Below are positions 55,098 to 64,000 of a stretch of DNA of 64,000 nt, in pieces. The stretch comes from Pyrenochaeta sp. MPI-SDFR-AT-0127 (taxonomy: Eukaryota > Ascomycota > Dothideomycetes > Pleosporales > Cucurbitariaceae): assembly GCA_020747015.1 (NCBI GenBank), contig JAGTJM010000002.1:434001-498000 (forward strand), read 5' to 3'. The position numbers were made by a program, and so were the translations under genes. The notes below the pieces were generated by a model that did not search any database, was not told the origin of the DNA, and saw only the letters and a list, made by a program, of their open reading frames with translations. Position 1 is the stretch's first letter. Every line of letters starts with the position of its first letter.

Positions 55098-58000
55098 CTA
55101 CCGTGCAATTCTTAATCCGCCACTCTTCCTTCCGCTCGCCCTCTTCATACTCTCTAATTTCTGTTTCAGTTGATCATGGATCTTACGATTCTGTGCCCAT
55201 CCATCCGCCCACTTCTGCATACGGATCGTCGCAATGACAGCTAGGGCCGCAGACTTCAGAGTGGGTCGACGTTCATGAACGGTGATGTCCGGCGTGATGC
55301 CCATCTGTGATATAAGATTGAGGTCTTCTTTGTTACTGTTTGCACGTCAGTATGAGTTCTTTCCGCGTCAAGCGAGAAGGGAATCGAACCATTCACTATA
55401 GACCTGAATCTGCATAAGAAAGAAGCGTTTTTGGTATCCCAGCGCGTCCCTGAACGCTTCGGCGCGGGAGCAACGTGCACGAAGGAACTGTATCTGCTTT
55501 GCCAGGCCATTGATTTCTTTGATATGTCGTTTCGTCAAGACTTGTGCTTGCTCGTCAAGGTCGAGAGCATCCTGGTTAGCTTTTTGCTGTACAGCTTTCG
55601 CTGAAGCTTGAAGGAGTCGAAGTTGGGACTCCTTTTCGCGAAGCTCTCTCTCTAGTGCGGACTGCTGATTGCGCTGAGCGGTCTTCGCTTCGGATTGGAG
55701 TTTACGGTGCTGAGAGTCCTTCTCACGAATGCGTGACTCCAGGTCGCGGATTCTGTTTTCGAGGGCGGCCTTTTGTTCGCGTTGGGTAGCTCGTGACTCG
55801 GATTGGATAGCACCATTCTGTGACTCTTTCTCGCGGATAATAGTTTCAAGAACAGTGATTTTCTCCTCGAGAGATGCTTTCTCTTCTGCGACTTCATCGG
55901 CCTCATCTTGCAAAACTTCTATTTCTGCATCGAAGTCGTCTTTTTCCCGACGTGCAGCATCTCGAAGATCCTCCAATGCCTCAAGACGCTCTTCCGCTAA
56001 TCGCTGAAGAGAATCTACTTGACTCTTCTGCGCATTGAGCTCCTCACGCAGGTTCTCCAGCTCATCGTCCCTCTTGCGGACAAGGTCTTGCATGATATCA
56101 ATTTGCGTGTCAGGCTCATCAGCATGGTTCCGCAATGCATCAAGTTCTGCTTCGCGGTCGGTGATCGATTGCCGTGCAGTGTCCAACTCTCGGGTCCGAT
56201 CGCTTAGGTCGCTCTTGAGTGTCTTAAGCTCCTTGAGCGAAGCCTCCTGTGCCTCGATCTTCTTCTGCAGATGTGACATCTCGCGCTCATGAGCTTGCTG
56301 GGATGACTGTAGAGTTGACAGATCTCGTGAGAGTGCGTCTCTCTCACGTGTGACCTTCTGTAGAGCTTCAATCTGCGTATCTTTTCCAGATACGGCAGAC
56401 CGTAAACTGCGCATATCACTCTCGATGTCATTACGTTCTTGGCGAAGCGTTGCGACCAAGGAGTCGCGATCATTGTTGCCTTTTCTTAGAACCTCAACCT
56501 GCTCGTCCTTGTTCGACAATTTCGATAAGATATTGTCGCGCTCACGGCGAAGGTCTGAAACCTCACGCGTAAGGTTATCGCGCTCTCGTATGGCCTTATT
56601 CAAGGCCTGTACTTGCGCGTCCTTGCTCGTAAGTGTCGTTCGAAGGCCATTGATCTCCGTAGTGGCGTCGTCCCGCTCGCGACGCATACGGTCTAAACCT
56701 TCAAGATCACTGTCCTTCTGACCAAGATCTCGTCGAAGCTGCTGCAGCTGCTGTTCGTATGCAGATGCGTCTTGTTGTAAACGTGTGATCTGTTGCATGG
56801 CATTCTGAAGTTGTTTGCGACAGTCGTCAAGCTCATCGGCTTTTGACTCTGCAGTATCGACCCTCGACTGGAGAAGTTCAATCTCGAAACTTTTCTCCCG
56901 CGAAATATCAATAACCTTTTGTTGGGCGTCACGAACAGACTGCTGGGCAAGTTGTACTTGGCCGTCACCTTTGGATTCTGCAAGATGCAAGCGTTCTCGC
57001 AAAGCGTCGACCTCAGCGTCCTTCTCGCTCTGGAGTGTCTGCATGCGCCGCTGAAGTTCCTTGATATCAGCATCCTTCTCGCGCTCCATAGAACGGAGGC
57101 GCTCCTCGAGAGCAGAGAGCTCATGTCGCTTCTGGTTCTCTGCTGCCTCTAGTTCTCGCTCAGCCTCCTCGAGCTGCTGTTCAAGATTGCGAAGGTCTTG
57201 GTCCTTTTCATCGCCAGCAGAATCAAGCTTCGCTTGCAAAGCATCAATCTCGACGTCTTTTGAGTGTTCGATGGAGCGCAGTTGGTTTTCCAGATCTTCA
57301 ATCTTGTCGGCTTGCTCGTCGAACTGACGGTTCTTTTCTACGATATCCCCTTCTTGGGAGTCTTTGAGCGATTGAAGATGTTCTTGCAACTCCGCGATTC
57401 GCTCAGCTTGTTCTTTCAGTTGACGTTCTTTTTCCTCGAGGTCGTCAGATCCTGAATCTTGCGCATTCTTCAGTTTGCTTTCGAGCTCTTCCATCTCTTG
57501 TTCTTGCTCATCCAGCAAACGGTCTCTTCGCGAGACTTCGGCCTGTGCATTCTCCAACTCGGCACTGACTTTCTCAAGCTCGTCCTCGGTACTTCTGACC
57601 TCTTCCAGCTTCTCCTCTAGGCGTTCAATCTCAGCGGAACGCTCTTCGGCCAACCGTCGGAGCTCGTCCATCTCTTCACGCATGCCTGCATCAGCATGCC
57701 GCCGTTTGACCTTTTCGGCGTATTCCCTTAGCTGGAGCTTGTACGTCTCGAGTTCTTTCTCTGCAGCTTTCAGGTCTTTTGAATACTGCTTGATGTCGCG
57801 CGACATTGTGACCTTTTCCGACTTAAGGTTGATGTTCTCTTCCAACGCTTTGATATTGAACTCTGGTCCCATCTTCTTAAGGTTCTCCTCGAGGAAGTGG
57901 ATCTTGAGCTTCAGGCCGAAATTCTCCTTATCGATCTGCTCAAGGCGCTATTATTTTGATCAGCCTTATTTTTACCCATCAGCCACCTTTGCGACGCGTC

Positions 58001-58538
58001 TGCCCCTCAGATGGTTCCCAGCCATGCCCGGCGTACTTACAGCTTCCTGCTCTCTCAGGGTGAGCACATTCCCGTTCCCAGTGTCCAGTTCTCCCTCCGC
58101 CCTCCTCGGCAGCGCCATTGGTGTGCTCATAGCACTCGAGCTGGGGTCTGGTACTGGCGTCCGACCGTCGATCGATCTGCTGAATGAGCTCATTTCTGCG
58201 TCGAACATGCTGGCCTCGGGCAACGGTGTGTTGCTCATCACAAAGCCAGGCTTCATTGCAGCGGGTGTTGTGATTTTGCCATCCAGCAGGCCATTGACCT
58301 GCCGCGTCCGGTTTGCAGTTGCACTCTTCAGCATAGGTGTAAACTCGTTCTTCGCGTTTGGGTTGCGTAAGGCGGCCAGTGGATTTCGAGGAGTTCGTGC
58401 GCCGCTCATTTGCTTAAAGAGATTGTCGCGGCCCGCTGGTGCTTGAAATGAAGCTTCCATACTGAACGAAGCATCGTTCGATGTAAAGCGCGTCATGTCA
58501 CCGACCTCGGTGCGAGGCGTTTCGAGAAGGTGCGCCAT
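55098..58538 (-). CDS. Pericentrin-family spindle-pole/centrosome scaffold (Pcp1/Spc110-like)
   Basis: Three exons on the minus strand: 58538-58041, 57947-55390, 55335-55098; 1097 aa. The last intron uses an unusual donor GTTCGA but restores the conserved SECNKEDLNL. Such proteins anchor gamma-tubulin complexes at the spindle pole body. After a Ser/Pro-rich N-terminus, the CM1 motif spans intron 1: LREQEARLEQIDKENFGL, KLKIHFLEENL. The central 700 residues are a continuous coiled coil rich in Glu, Arg and Leu. The C-terminus carries KQIQFLRARCSRAE, FFLMQIQVYSE and a PACT end (PTLKSAALAVIATIRMQKW). CM1 plus PACT makes Pcp1/PcpA more likely than Mto1/ApsB, which has CM1 but a different end. Divergent from the ecdysoneless gene. 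Confidence 0.88.
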
Positions 58539-59091
58539 GGTATGTATAGACTCTTTCAACGCATGAGCGAGAGAAAAATAGTGTGTTTCGACGCGCACAC
58601 CTCGATTGTGGGAGAAAGTGCTTAGACGACGCAATGAGCAAGTGTGTCTCAATGTTTGTTGTGATTAAAGCTCGGGCCACACCCAGTGGTGGGAGACTGC
58701 CACGCACTAGCCACACAAGGAAAGAACCGAAAACGGTCGCTCCAGCCAGTCACGTTCCAACTTCGCCGCCTCCAGCCTATAAATCTTCAATTTTCACAAC
58801 AAGGACTTCCAAAGCAGTTGAGAAAACTTGCATGTTGCTAGCAGTGAAATGTGCCAGTCCTATTCCTCTTGCTCCATGTGTTTACGCTAATCGTTTGAGC
58901 TTCACCTGAAAGATCGTCAAATTCGGACCGTACACGGGGAGAAAGTAGGAGTACAGACCACTTGCGATCTGCTGCTGCTACAATATCTTGTTGTAGAGCT
59001 TTTCAGGGCTGTGTTCAGTTGCCTAAATACTCCTGTTCGGGCCAGTACTCTTCACATCCTTCTCCATTTTGGTTCACAGCGCACAGTCCTT
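58539..59091. promoter_or_regulatory. Divergent promoter between the pericentrin and ecdysoneless genes
   Basis: 553 bp between two start codons. No open frame of note. No clear TATA box seen on either side. Confidence 0.45.
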
Positions 59092-61041
59092 ATGGACGGG
59101 CATCACGATGACCTCAAGTGGTTCGGGGAAGGCTTTGATGGCTTCCCAAAGAAGCTGCCAGACGATGTAGTCGAATACATCATCTTTGTTATCGACAGCA
59201 AGCTTTCCGAAATCCAGACTAGGGAGCGTTTGCAGGCTTTTCAACGTGCGCTGCACATCCTCGAGAAGAAATTTTTGAAAGAATACATCTGGCAGCGCGA
59301 CGCCATCAATCTGGAACTAGTCCGAGAAGACGGAAGATGGTTTCTCAAAGGAAACACGAATTATGGCGACAGTGTAGCAGATGAATGGCTCATCATGTAC
59401 TTCTTGCGCGAGTTGAGTAAGGAGTTCAAAGATGCCTGGATACGCATATATGATAGCGATGGAGAGTTTCTACTTATTGAAGCTGCGAACGCGCTACCGA
59501 AATGGCTGAATCCCGAAGTAGCCGAGAATAGGGTCTGGATCAACAACCACCGTTTGCTCATCACCCCACCAGGAAAAGAGGAGGAGCCAGCACCGTTGAA
59601 GCAAGACCAAGCGCTACAGATTATAGAGATTACACCCGCAAGACCCCAACACTATCCAAAGATCGAGAGAGAGGCCTTTCATCGTTTGAACGGGTATCCA
59701 GCTGCTATCTCAGAGAATCAGCATCATGCCACGCTTCCCTTACCGAGAAAAGTTGCCCATATCCTACATCTTAATCCAGCATACATTGCTCCGGTAGTTG
59801 AGGCTTTCTACCTCCGCGATCCAATCTCTCTTCGCCTATTGCAGCCCGAGAAGTCCAAGGTCCCTCTGATCTTCACTCCGGATGATTTCGCAGATGTCAG
59901 TGTTCGCTTCACAAAAGTCCTTTACGCGCAGCTTCTTGGCCAACAATGGGCTCCACCAGCTTCATGGGATACCGCGCTGGAGAAGCTCATCGAGTCTGGA
60001 ATACCGATAGAGAAGTCTGAAGTCGGTATTAAGGTCACTGCAGGCATGCAAATGCTACTCAGCCACAACATCTTCAATGATAAGAAGGCAGCTCGAGAGA
60101 TTAGCTTGTTACTGGAAGACTTGGAGAGCGGAGATGATGTTCTACCCACAGACGCCGAAATCGCCAACTGGCCGAAGCGCGAGGATGACGAAGGGTGGCT
60201 GAATATCGATTTTTCAGAGTTTGAGAAAGAGCTTGAAGGCAAAGGTAGTGCTGGGAGAGAGGGTTTTGGCGACAAGAATGCACAGGAGAACCTGAAGAAG
60301 ATGGTCGAACGCTTCAATTCCTTCCTTGCTGACGATGAAGCTGGTATTGAAGGCGCCAATGGAGGGCCAGATCCCATGGATGAGGACAACGATTCCGATG
60401 CAGGAGGAAGGGGATGGGATGACCCAGAGGACAGTGAGTCCGACGGTAGCGAAGCCGCCAATGACAAGGGCAAGGGCAACAAAGCGAATACCACGTCCAA
60501 TCCCACCAGATATGACATTTCAGATCCAAAGATACAAGATCAGGACGATTCCGATGCCGACGAAGAGTTTGCCGAATACGAAGCTGCCTTTTCAAAATAT
60601 ATGACGCTCTCCGCTGCCGAGAAAGCCCTTTTGACCGACGAAGCGCGCCAACTCGCCCTCGCACAAGACGCCGAAAAAGAAGAAGACGATGAAATAAAGA
60701 AATTAACAGAGATGATGGAAGCTGAACTATTCAGTCATGGAGCACTTAATGTGAATCCCAAGACTGGTAAACAAGGGTGGGAAGAGTTGTTGATCAATAC
60801 GAAAGGCAAAGGGAAGGCACGACTTGAGGGGGCGGATGCAGATGATGGCCAAGAGGACGAAGATGATGTACTGGACGAAGACTACAATCTCGCAGATAAT
60901 ATGCTGAAAGCATTCAAAGGACAGGCTGGCATGGCAGGTCCAGCGGGTAACATGATGAAGCTTATGGGCGTGCAGTTCCCCCAGGACAAGGACGATGAAG
61001 TCAAAGGCGGCAGCAACAAAACCAAAACGAGTCCTTCATAG
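59092..61041 (+). CDS. Ecdysoneless/SGT1-family protein
   Basis: Single exon, 649 aa, ATG 59092 (LMDGHHDDLKWFGEGF; an upstream non-ATG frame extension is ignored). The N-terminal two thirds form the ECD/SGT1 domain: PDDVVEYIIFVID, DGRWFLKGNTNYGDSVADEW and LIEAANALPKWLNPE, with NRVWINNHRLLITP. Members are required for cell-cycle progression and pre-mRNA splicing in animals; the human protein rescues a yeast gcr2 glycolysis mutant. The last 250 residues are strongly acidic (GANGGPDPMDEDNDSDAGG, DQDDSDADEEFAEYEA) and resemble transcription activation or Prp8/R2TP binding regions. No catalytic residues are expected. Divergent from the pericentrin gene. Confidence 0.92.
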   Translation: MDGHHDDLKWFGEGFDGFPKKLPDDVVEYIIFVIDSKLSEIQTRERLQAFQRALHILEKKFLKEYIWQRDAINLELVREDGRWFLKGNTNYGDSVADEWLIMYFLRELSKEFKDAWIRIYDSDGEFLLIEAANALPKWLNPEVAENRVWINNHRLLITPPGKEEEPAPLKQDQALQIIEITPARPQHYPKIEREAFHRLNGYPAAISENQHHATLPLPRKVAHILHLNPAYIAPVVEAFYLRDPISLRLLQPEKSKVPLIFTPDDFADVSVRFTKVLYAQLLGQQWAPPASWDTALEKLIESGIPIEKSEVGIKVTAGMQMLLSHNIFNDKKAAREISLLLEDLESGDDVLPTDAEIANWPKREDDEGWLNIDFSEFEKELEGKGSAGREGFGDKNAQENLKKMVERFNSFLADDEAGIEGANGGPDPMDEDNDSDAGGRGWDDPEDSESDGSEAANDKGKGNKANTTSNPTRYDISDPKIQDQDDSDADEEFAEYEAAFSKYMTLSAAEKALLTDEARQLALAQDAEKEEDDEIKKLTEMMEAELFSHGALNVNPKTGKQGWEELLINTKGKGKARLEGADADDGQEDEDDVLDEDYNLADNMLKAFKGQAGMAGPAGNMMKLMGVQFPQDKDDEVKGGSNKTKTSPS

Positions 61042-61269
61042 TGTTATGAATTTGCCCACTCTACGCAATGACACAGTTATCACCAGATAGAAATTACCAG
61101 AAAACTCTATTGCTCGTTGTGAAGGATCTCTGAGCCAATCGCACATATTCAAGTTCGTGATTGAGTGTCAAGGATTGCATTTCGTATATTCGTCGTTCAT
61201 TGTATCCACCCTCTCAGCGTGATCTCCGACAACTAAAGCAACTCAACGGCATAACACAAGCCGGAAAGT

Positions 61270-62019
61270 CTAGGATAGAGTTGCAAAAGATGCGGCATAG
61301 ACTCTCATCTTCCGGCAGAACAGGCAATAATCGACGTGTCGTGTTAGATTTCCCTCGTTAGCGCATCGACCGCAACTTCCCTCTATATAGCTCTCTTTCC
61401 TCGCTTTGGCTAGCTTCCCCAGCTCGTTTTCACGACAGCGAAAGCAACTCCATTGATTGTTGCAAACACACCCTCGATGTCCAATTCCATATACTTCCAC
61501 AGCCGCAGCCGCGCACGTTTTACAGACTGGCACACGAGCGCCCCGTGCCATGATGAGCTTGCGGTCGAACCCTCGGTCTTCCTGTATATAATTGCTGACA
61601 AGACAGCCTTTGCACACCCTAATGTTGGCTTGATCTCGAGGGTGTATCTCACACCTGCGTACTTCGCCCCAGTGCTGAATCATACCGGGTAGAGGATTCT
61701 GATCACAAGCAACCTCTGGCTCTACTTGTCTTGTGTTCAACATCTTGGATTTGGGGCTGCTCAGGTAGCGCGAAAATGCGAGGAGATTATACTCAATTTG
61801 ACGAGCTTGATCCTTCTCTTCTCGTTGTTTGGTTTCCCAAGCTTCAACGATGTGAGGATATTTTGCGAATAAAGTAGATTTGCTGACAAGAGAGGGCTCC
61901 TTACTGATGATACCAGCAGCATCTGTCTCCCAGCATACCCGCCAATAGTCGGCATTAATGTTTTCGAGGATGGCAAGTGGTACTGGTGGGGCTGGTATCA
62001 GATGGAAGTTGAAGTTCAT
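61270..62019 (-). CDS. Cys-rich protein of unknown function, many CxxC pairs
   Basis: Single exon, 249 aa, ATG 62019 (MNFNFHLIPAPPVPLAILE). The N-terminal half has no cysteine cluster but contains a Trp-rich NADYWRVCWETD and a charged helix (EAWETKQREEKDQARQIEY). From about residue 105 on there are CxxC or similar pairs in RRCEIHP, RVCKGCLV, VCKTCAAA, RGCVCNNQWSCFRCREN, GSCGRCANEG and DYCLFCRKM. This many pairs suggests two or three zinc sites. The spacing fits no zinc-finger class that I know. The gene is divergent from the unknown gene at 62384. Function cannot be inferred. Confidence 0.75.
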   Translation of the reverse strand: MNFNFHLIPAPPVPLAILENINADYWRVCWETDAAGIISKEPSLVSKSTLFAKYPHIVEAWETKQREEKDQARQIEYNLLAFSRYLSSPKSKMLNTRQVEPEVACDQNPLPGMIQHWGEVRRCEIHPRDQANIRVCKGCLVSNYIQEDRGFDRKLIMARGARVPVCKTCAAAAVEVYGIGHRGCVCNNQWSCFRCRENELGKLAKARKESYIEGSCGRCANEGNLTRHVDYCLFCRKMRVYAASFATLS

Positions 62020-62383
62020 AGTGACTGCTCGTTGGATGTGTAGCTTAGCAAATCCAGTAGGATGGTGTAGAGTTGATGTGGTCTTTGAGTTGTAACCATG
62101 GTTACGACTTTCACCTGTTGTTCGTCCGTGGTTCTACCTTCACCCACTGTGATGTCTCACTTTTGTTTAGCGTGATGAGCATCATCTAGATTCGCTCCTA
62201 AAAACTCATATCTTTTATTGCCCTCAAACCCACGATTTGGGACCGGACGCCGACTGGTCATTCTTGTAACTATCTAGTAGAAAGCCTTCGTATTTGCAAC
62301 TCTAACAAAACATCGAGATTTACCGGCTAGCCTCCATAGCAAGTTGCGAGCCACGGCCGTAGACTTCGGTATTACTTTCCCAT
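62020..62383. promoter_or_regulatory. Bidirectional promoter with perfect palindrome
   Basis: 364 bp between two divergent unknown genes. A perfect 14 bp palindrome GTAACCATGGTTAC lies at 62092-62105, 72 bp upstream of the minus-strand start codon and about 280 bp before the plus-strand one. Its symmetry suits a dimeric transcription factor. Confidence 0.5.
62092..62105. promoter_or_regulatory. 14 bp perfect palindrome
   Basis: GTAACCATGGTTAC reads the same on both strands. Located within the divergent promoter; the flanking bases do not extend the symmetry. Confidence 0.6.
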
Positions 62384-63186
62384 ATGGCGGATTCAGAGGA
62401 CGATGATCGCACCGCCTCCAACGAGTGTCGCAATTCGCTATCCGCATTTTTGATCGAAGCGAGCGCATTCTTAGGCAGGAATATAAAAATGTCCAAATCC
62501 TCAGAGAGGTCAGACTCAATTAACCAACCCTCATCTGCAATGCTCCGATGTCAACGACATCAACCTGGGGAGCACCCAGACGAGATGGAAACGCCCCCGA
62601 ACTCATGCCGATCGGTACTAACAACAAATATCACAGCTATGACGCGGTTTCAGACCGTCTGATGTCATTTAAACTTCCGTACTTCACTGTTAAAGTGGCG
62701 CAATTCGATCCTCGAGCGGTTAATTTCGACAAAGTCGGCATCCTTTACCAACTCTCAGACCACTACTACACTTTTTGCGAGACGATTGGTCCCCAATCAG
62801 CCATACCGACCATACGTCGAGCCTGGGTACCCCGACATACTGTTGGCACGTATCTCATACAGGAATGGTTGTCACTTCCCAAAGTTCACGTTGGTCGACA
62901 TGGCCGAGGGGCGCCCTTGAACGAAGGATCCTGGAATGTTCACAGCGCCGTAATACAGCGGATGAGATTGGCATGTCTTATTACTGCTCAAGAGGTAGAG
63001 GCACATGCGCTGAAGAGAAAGGAAAAGACTGGTCAAGAAGTAGACTTGCATACATATGTTCCTGTGCTAGAGGCTCAGCTTGCGCGTATCCTTGATGCTA
63101 TGTCCGGTACGATGAAGATACAGGAGTCAAATCAAGCGAAGGTCGCTAATCAGTTCATGGAGGAGTTCATGGTCTTCGATGTTTGA
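62384..63186 (+). CDS. Unknown protein, two-exon model
   Basis: Model: 62384-62508 and 62580-63186; 243 aa. The intron (71 nt) uses donor GTCAGA, weaker than consensus, and acceptor CCAG; the joined frame reads SSER-RDGNAPELMPIG without a break. The unspliced alternative is a 212-residue protein from ATG 62548. The N-terminus MADSEDDDRTAS is acidic. The core (LMSFKLPYFTVKVAQFDPRAVNFDK..., then a Trp- and His-rich WVPRHTVGTYLIQEWLSLP) looks beta-rich; the C-terminus is helical (AQLARILDAMSGTMKIQ). I recognise no family. It starts 364 bp from the divergent Cys-rich gene and may share its regulation. Confidence 0.6.
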
Positions 63187-64000
63187 GTAATGGGGGTGGT
63201 ATGCGCTGGCTATCTTTAGATGTTTGGGCAAGATAGTTGAGAAACATTAAAGGTCTTTAGTGTTTACTAGCATAGAACTCAAGAATTGATGTTTCTCAGT
63301 TTAGAATAAAAGGGTTACCTTCGGTGATCTCCGATCAAATACTGTATTCAGCAACTATGGAGGACAGTAGAACAAGAGCGCTTCTACTGTTCCATGCGCT
63401 AACAATCACTACCACTACAATAATTTTGACGCCAATAGAAAGGCTATGTTGTATACTCCCATTCTCGACAAACGCCGTGGATCAGATGCGTGTGGCTATG
63501 CAGCGTCATGCTTGCACAATCTTGAGGGGTTGTCTGTTGACCAGAACAGGCCATCATAGCGGAACGACATGTACGATGGGGACTCGCACCTATTAGGGTG
63601 CGTGGGCTTTATTAGCCAGAAGCTGGTGTTCGAGCTATAGACATCAGGGTTCTACTGGACTCGCATGTTCCCGATCTAGTCGACCATTCTCCATCTCTGA
63701 TATATAGTTTCTTGGCCACACACCTTCAGACCCGTTGCAGCATAAGGAATGTTCAATGCTGGCCTTTTGTTCCCCGAATGGAGCCTCTTCCTTTCGGGAA
63801 CGAGCGAGGCAGATACATGTGCAACTTTTAGTCGATTTTAAGGAGACAAATTGGGAGCATACCTGCGTTATCTCAGGGTATTGACAAAGAGAAATCACAG
63901 GACTTCAAGTCCATACGAAATGCCTTGAACCGGGTTTAGCTAGTGTCAGCGCTAGAGTCGTATTTCAGAGTCTAAAGAGCAGATCTTGAGGAGGTAAATT
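63187..64000. other. Right-edge intergenic region
   Basis: About 0.8 kb with only short frames. A hairpin of 6 bp stem and 6 nt loop (CGCACC at 63585-63590 with GGTGCG at 63597-63602) is present. No gene supported to the window end. Confidence 0.5.

Noticed and set aside
55385..55395. GTTCGATTCC-like B-box on the minus strand
   Set aside because: It is the donor side of the last pericentrin intron, and no tRNA arms surround it.

Overview
The window is nuclear DNA of a filamentous ascomycete. Genes carry short introns (about 35-200 nt, mostly 48-110) with GT..AG borders and CTAAC/CTGAC-like branch points. The gene set is typical of Pezizomycotina: secreted tyrosinase, PhiA-like wall protein, a Bck1-type MAPKKK and a glutamine-rich Swi1. 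The content fits a dothideomycete (Pleosporales-like), but that placement is inference. I saw no intact transposon, CRISPR array, rRNA or convincing tRNA. Twenty-two protein-coding genes are supported. Intron positions were worked out by hand from splice sites and conserved family motifs.

Left part (1-15.7 kb): a Wss1/WLM metalloprotease with two RanBP2-like fingers (799-2196,+); a small mitochondrial membrane protein in three exons (2701-3260,+); an unknown protein with a variant RanBP2-like finger (3592-4706,-); a 2.8 kb AT-rich gene-poor stretch; a secreted, probably GPI-anchored PEBP-fold protein (7473-8334,-); a secreted tyrosinase (9803-12052,-); and a tentative small membrane-anchored or secreted protein (14656-15301,-).

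Middle part (15.7-39.1 kb): a 1801-residue Bck1-like MAPKKK with SAM- and RA-like regions (15664-21069,-) faces pyruvate decarboxylase (22626-24477,+) across a 1.5 kb divergent promoter. Next come TGS1 snRNA cap hypermethylase (25014-25937,-, five exons) divergent from a GRASP Golgi protein (26391-27703,+), a small serine-rich protein (27821-28108,-), a seven-exon fungal zinc-finger protein (29904-31594,-), a metallo-beta-lactamase-fold protein (32829-33905,+) and the PI4P 5-kinase Mss4 (36142-39120,+).

Right part (40.2-64 kb): proteasome ATPase Rpt3 (-) is divergent from Swi1 of SWI/SNF (+), which converges on TAF1 of TFIID (-). Then come a PhiA-like wall protein (52500-53087,-), a pericentrin/Pcp1-type spindle-pole protein with CM1 and PACT ends (55098-58538,-) divergent from an ecdysoneless/SGT1-family protein (59092-61041,+), and a divergent pair of unknown genes (61270-62019,- and 62384-63186,+) whose 364 bp shared promoter holds a perfect 14 bp palindrome.

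Most of the window is housekeeping: transcription, signalling, secretion, proteolysis and the cytoskeleton. The unexplained material is the Cys-rich protein at 61.3 kb and its divergent partner, the variant zinc-finger protein at 3.6 kb, the small membrane-anchored candidate at 14.7 kb, an extracellular PEBP and a possible alternative 3' splice site in the GRASP gene. I found no clearly new multi-gene system.
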